64,000 bases of DNA from contig NZ_FKIF01000001.1 in the NCBI RefSeq assembly GCF_900078705.1, positions 310,001-374,000 of the forward strand. The letters run 5' to 3'. Shown in pieces: positions 62,749 to 64,000 of the stretch; position 1 is the stretch's first letter, and each line of letters starts with the position of its first letter. Position numbers and translations under genes: made by a program. The notes under the pieces are model-generated. The model did no database searches and had not been told where the DNA came from. It was given only the letters and a program-made list of their open reading frames with translations. The stretch comes from Bordetella ansorpii. Its GTDB lineage: Bacteria > Pseudomonadota > Gammaproteobacteria > Burkholderiales > Burkholderiaceae_B.

Positions 62749-64000
62749 TCAACCGCCCGCCGACACCCGCCAGACGACGTTGCCCACGTCGTCCGCGATC
62801 AGCAGCCCGCCTTCCGCATCCTCGGTGATGCCCACCGGCGCGCCGTACAGCTGCTTCTGGTCCTCGGACACGAACCCCGTCACCACGGGCTCGACCGTGC
62901 CCGTCGGCTTGCCGTCCTTGAACGCGATGAAGCTCACTTTGTAGCCATTGAGCGGCGTGCGGTTCCAACTGCCGTGCTCGCCGATGAACACCCCGCCCCG
63001 ATACTTCCCGGGCAGGTTGCTGCCCTGGTAGAACCACATGCCCAACGGCGCGACGTGGGAACTGATCGCGTAGTCGGGCTTGATGGCTTTCTTCACCAGA
63101 TCGGGCTTCTGCGGCGACACGCGCACGTCGACGTGCTGGCCGAAGTAGCTGTAGGGCCAGCCATAGAAGCCGCCGTCCTGCACCGAGGTCAGATAGTCGG
63201 GCACCAGATCGGCGCCGATCTCGTCGCGCTCGTTCACGATGGCCCAGAGCTTGCCCGTCCGCGGCTCCCAGCCCAGGCCCGTGGGGTTGCGCAGCCCCGA
63301 GGCATAGATGCGGCTGCCGCGCGTGGCCACGTCGACCTCCAGCACCGCCGCGCGCCGGTATTCCACGTCCAGCCCGTTCTCGCCCACGTTGCTGTTCGAG
63401 CCCACGCCCACATAAAGCTTGGCGCCGTCAGGGCTGGCCAAGAGCGCCTTGGTCCAGTGATGGTTGATCGTATCGGGCAGGTCGGCGAACTCGCGGCCCG
63501 GATCGGTGATCTTCGTGGCGCCCCGCGTATAGGGGTACGCCACGATCCTGTCCGTGTTGGCCACGTACAGCGTGTCGCCGATCAACTGCACGCCGAAGGG
63601 CGAATTCAACTTTTCCAGGAACACGTGCTGCCGCCACTTTCCGCCCTCGTTGCGCAGCAGCGTGATGCGGTTGCCGCCCTTGCCGCTCTTGCCGGACCTG
63701 GTCTTCACCAATCCCGCCAGCGCCGCCTTCGGCGTGGTGACGGGCGCGGTGCCGGGGCCGTTGGCCTCGACCACCAGCACGTCGCCATTGGGCAACGTAT
63801 ACAACTGGCGCGGATGCAGCAGCCCATCGGCCACCTTCTCGATCTTCAGACCCGCGGCCACCTTCGGCATCGCATTGCCCTGCCAGCCCACGCCTTCGGG
63901 AACCTGCATGGGAGGCAACAGGAAACTCTGCGCCTGGGGCAGCTTCGGATCGGGCCCGATCTGCTCCTTGGGATCGACCGCCGCGCCATCGTTGCAGGCC
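62749..64000 (-). CDS. PQQ-dependent sugar dehydrogenase-like (sorbosone dehydrogenase) lipoprotein, partial
   Basis: The frame runs without stop to the right edge, so the start is outside. The 417 visible residues form a six-bladed propeller of the glucose/sorbosone dehydrogenase type: LHPRQLYTLPNGDVLVVEAN, LNSPFGVQLIGDTLYVANTD, SGLRNPTGLGWEPRTGKLWA and AVVNERDE-like IVNERDEIGADLVPDYLTSV, then GVFIGEHGSWNRTPLNGYKV with the catalytic-type histidine near the propeller centre. The first visible residues are ACNDGAAVDPKEQIG, suggesting a lipoprotein cysteine directly after a signal peptide. It would sit in the periplasm and oxidise a sugar with PQQ. Substrate and PQQ supply are unknown. Confidence 0.85.
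   Translation of the reverse strand, partial: ACNDGAAVDPKEQIGPDPKLPQAQSFLLPPMQVPEGVGWQGNAMPKVAAGLKIEKVADGLLHPRQLYTLPNGDVLVVEANGPGTAPVTTPKAALAGLVKTRSGKSGKGGNRITLLRNEGGKWRQHVFLEKLNSPFGVQLIGDTLYVANTDRIVAYPYTRGATKITDPGREFADLPDTINHHWTKALLASPDGAKLYVGVGSNSNVGENGLDVEYRRAAVLEVDVATRGSRIYASGLRNPTGLGWEPRTGKLWAIVNERDEIGADLVPDYLTSVQDGGFYGWPYSYFGQHVDVRVSPQKPDLVKKAIKPDYAISSHVAPLGMWFYQGSNLPGKYRGGVFIGEHGSWNRTPLNGYKVSFIAFKDGKPTGTVEPVVTGFVSEDQKQLYGAPVGITEDAEGGLLIADDVGNVVWRVSAGG

Overview
The window is high-GC, gene-dense DNA that looks like the chromosome of a Burkholderiales bacterium, most probably a Bordetella/Achromobacter-type member of the Alcaligenaceae. That placement is an inference from the GC bias, the many solute-binding-protein/ABC uptake modules, the GntR/FCD regulators and the colanic-acid-like exopolysaccharide (EPS) genes. 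No rRNA, tRNA, CRISPR array, insertion sequence or phage gene was recognised.

0.1-14.1 kb is a catabolic and uptake region. On the minus strand, an SsuA/TauA-type solute-binding protein, a permease and an ATPase run into a GntR regulator; a CTTGT-GT-ACAAG palindrome lies in front of this operon. Divergently, on the plus strand, lie an NTF2-like protein, a PuuB-like FAD oxidase, a complete Dpp/Opp-type peptide transporter, a YtcJ-type amidohydrolase and a COG0523 GTPase, mostly joined by 4-bp overlaps.

14.1-26.2 kb holds ydfG, a TauE-like permease and a MocR regulator, then a second catabolic region. A Liv-type transporter, with permease and both ATPases fused in one 834-residue chain, faces an NTF2-like protein, a polysaccharide deacetylase/allantoinase-type protein, an amidase and a GntR regulator. 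The divergent promoter region contains a perfect 9-bp inverted repeat. A nitroreductase follows.

26.4-30.4 kb has two isolated, unusual genes. One is a 770-residue FAD/NAD(P)-binding protein preceded by a HrpL/BtrS-like ECF sigma box, which makes it a candidate type III-associated protein. The other is an argininosuccinate-lyase-superfamily protein with a signal peptide.

30.5-36.8 kb is a probable single transcription unit: a PAS histidine kinase, a NarL-type response regulator, a DJ-1-like protein lacking the usual cysteine, a nitrate/cyanate-type ABC transporter and cyanase (cynS).

37.2-59.1 kb is centred on an EPS locus. After a two-domain putative sugar-transfer protein and two tandem LuxR proteins with degenerate receiver domains comes a minus-strand operon of twelve genes: wcaJ, gmm, manC, gmd, fcl, flippase, glycosyltransferases, polymerase, wcaF, wcaI. 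Facing it is wza-wzc plus a phosphohexomutase homologue whose four functional loops are all altered, apparently a pseudoenzyme. Together these build, flip, polymerise and export a GDP-fucose-containing polysaccharide by the Wzx/Wzy route; no Wzb phosphatase is seen.

59.5-64 kb holds a secreted PIG-L deacetylase fused to a propeller-like domain, a SUFU-domain protein and a partial PQQ-dependent sugar dehydrogenase-like lipoprotein that runs off the right edge.
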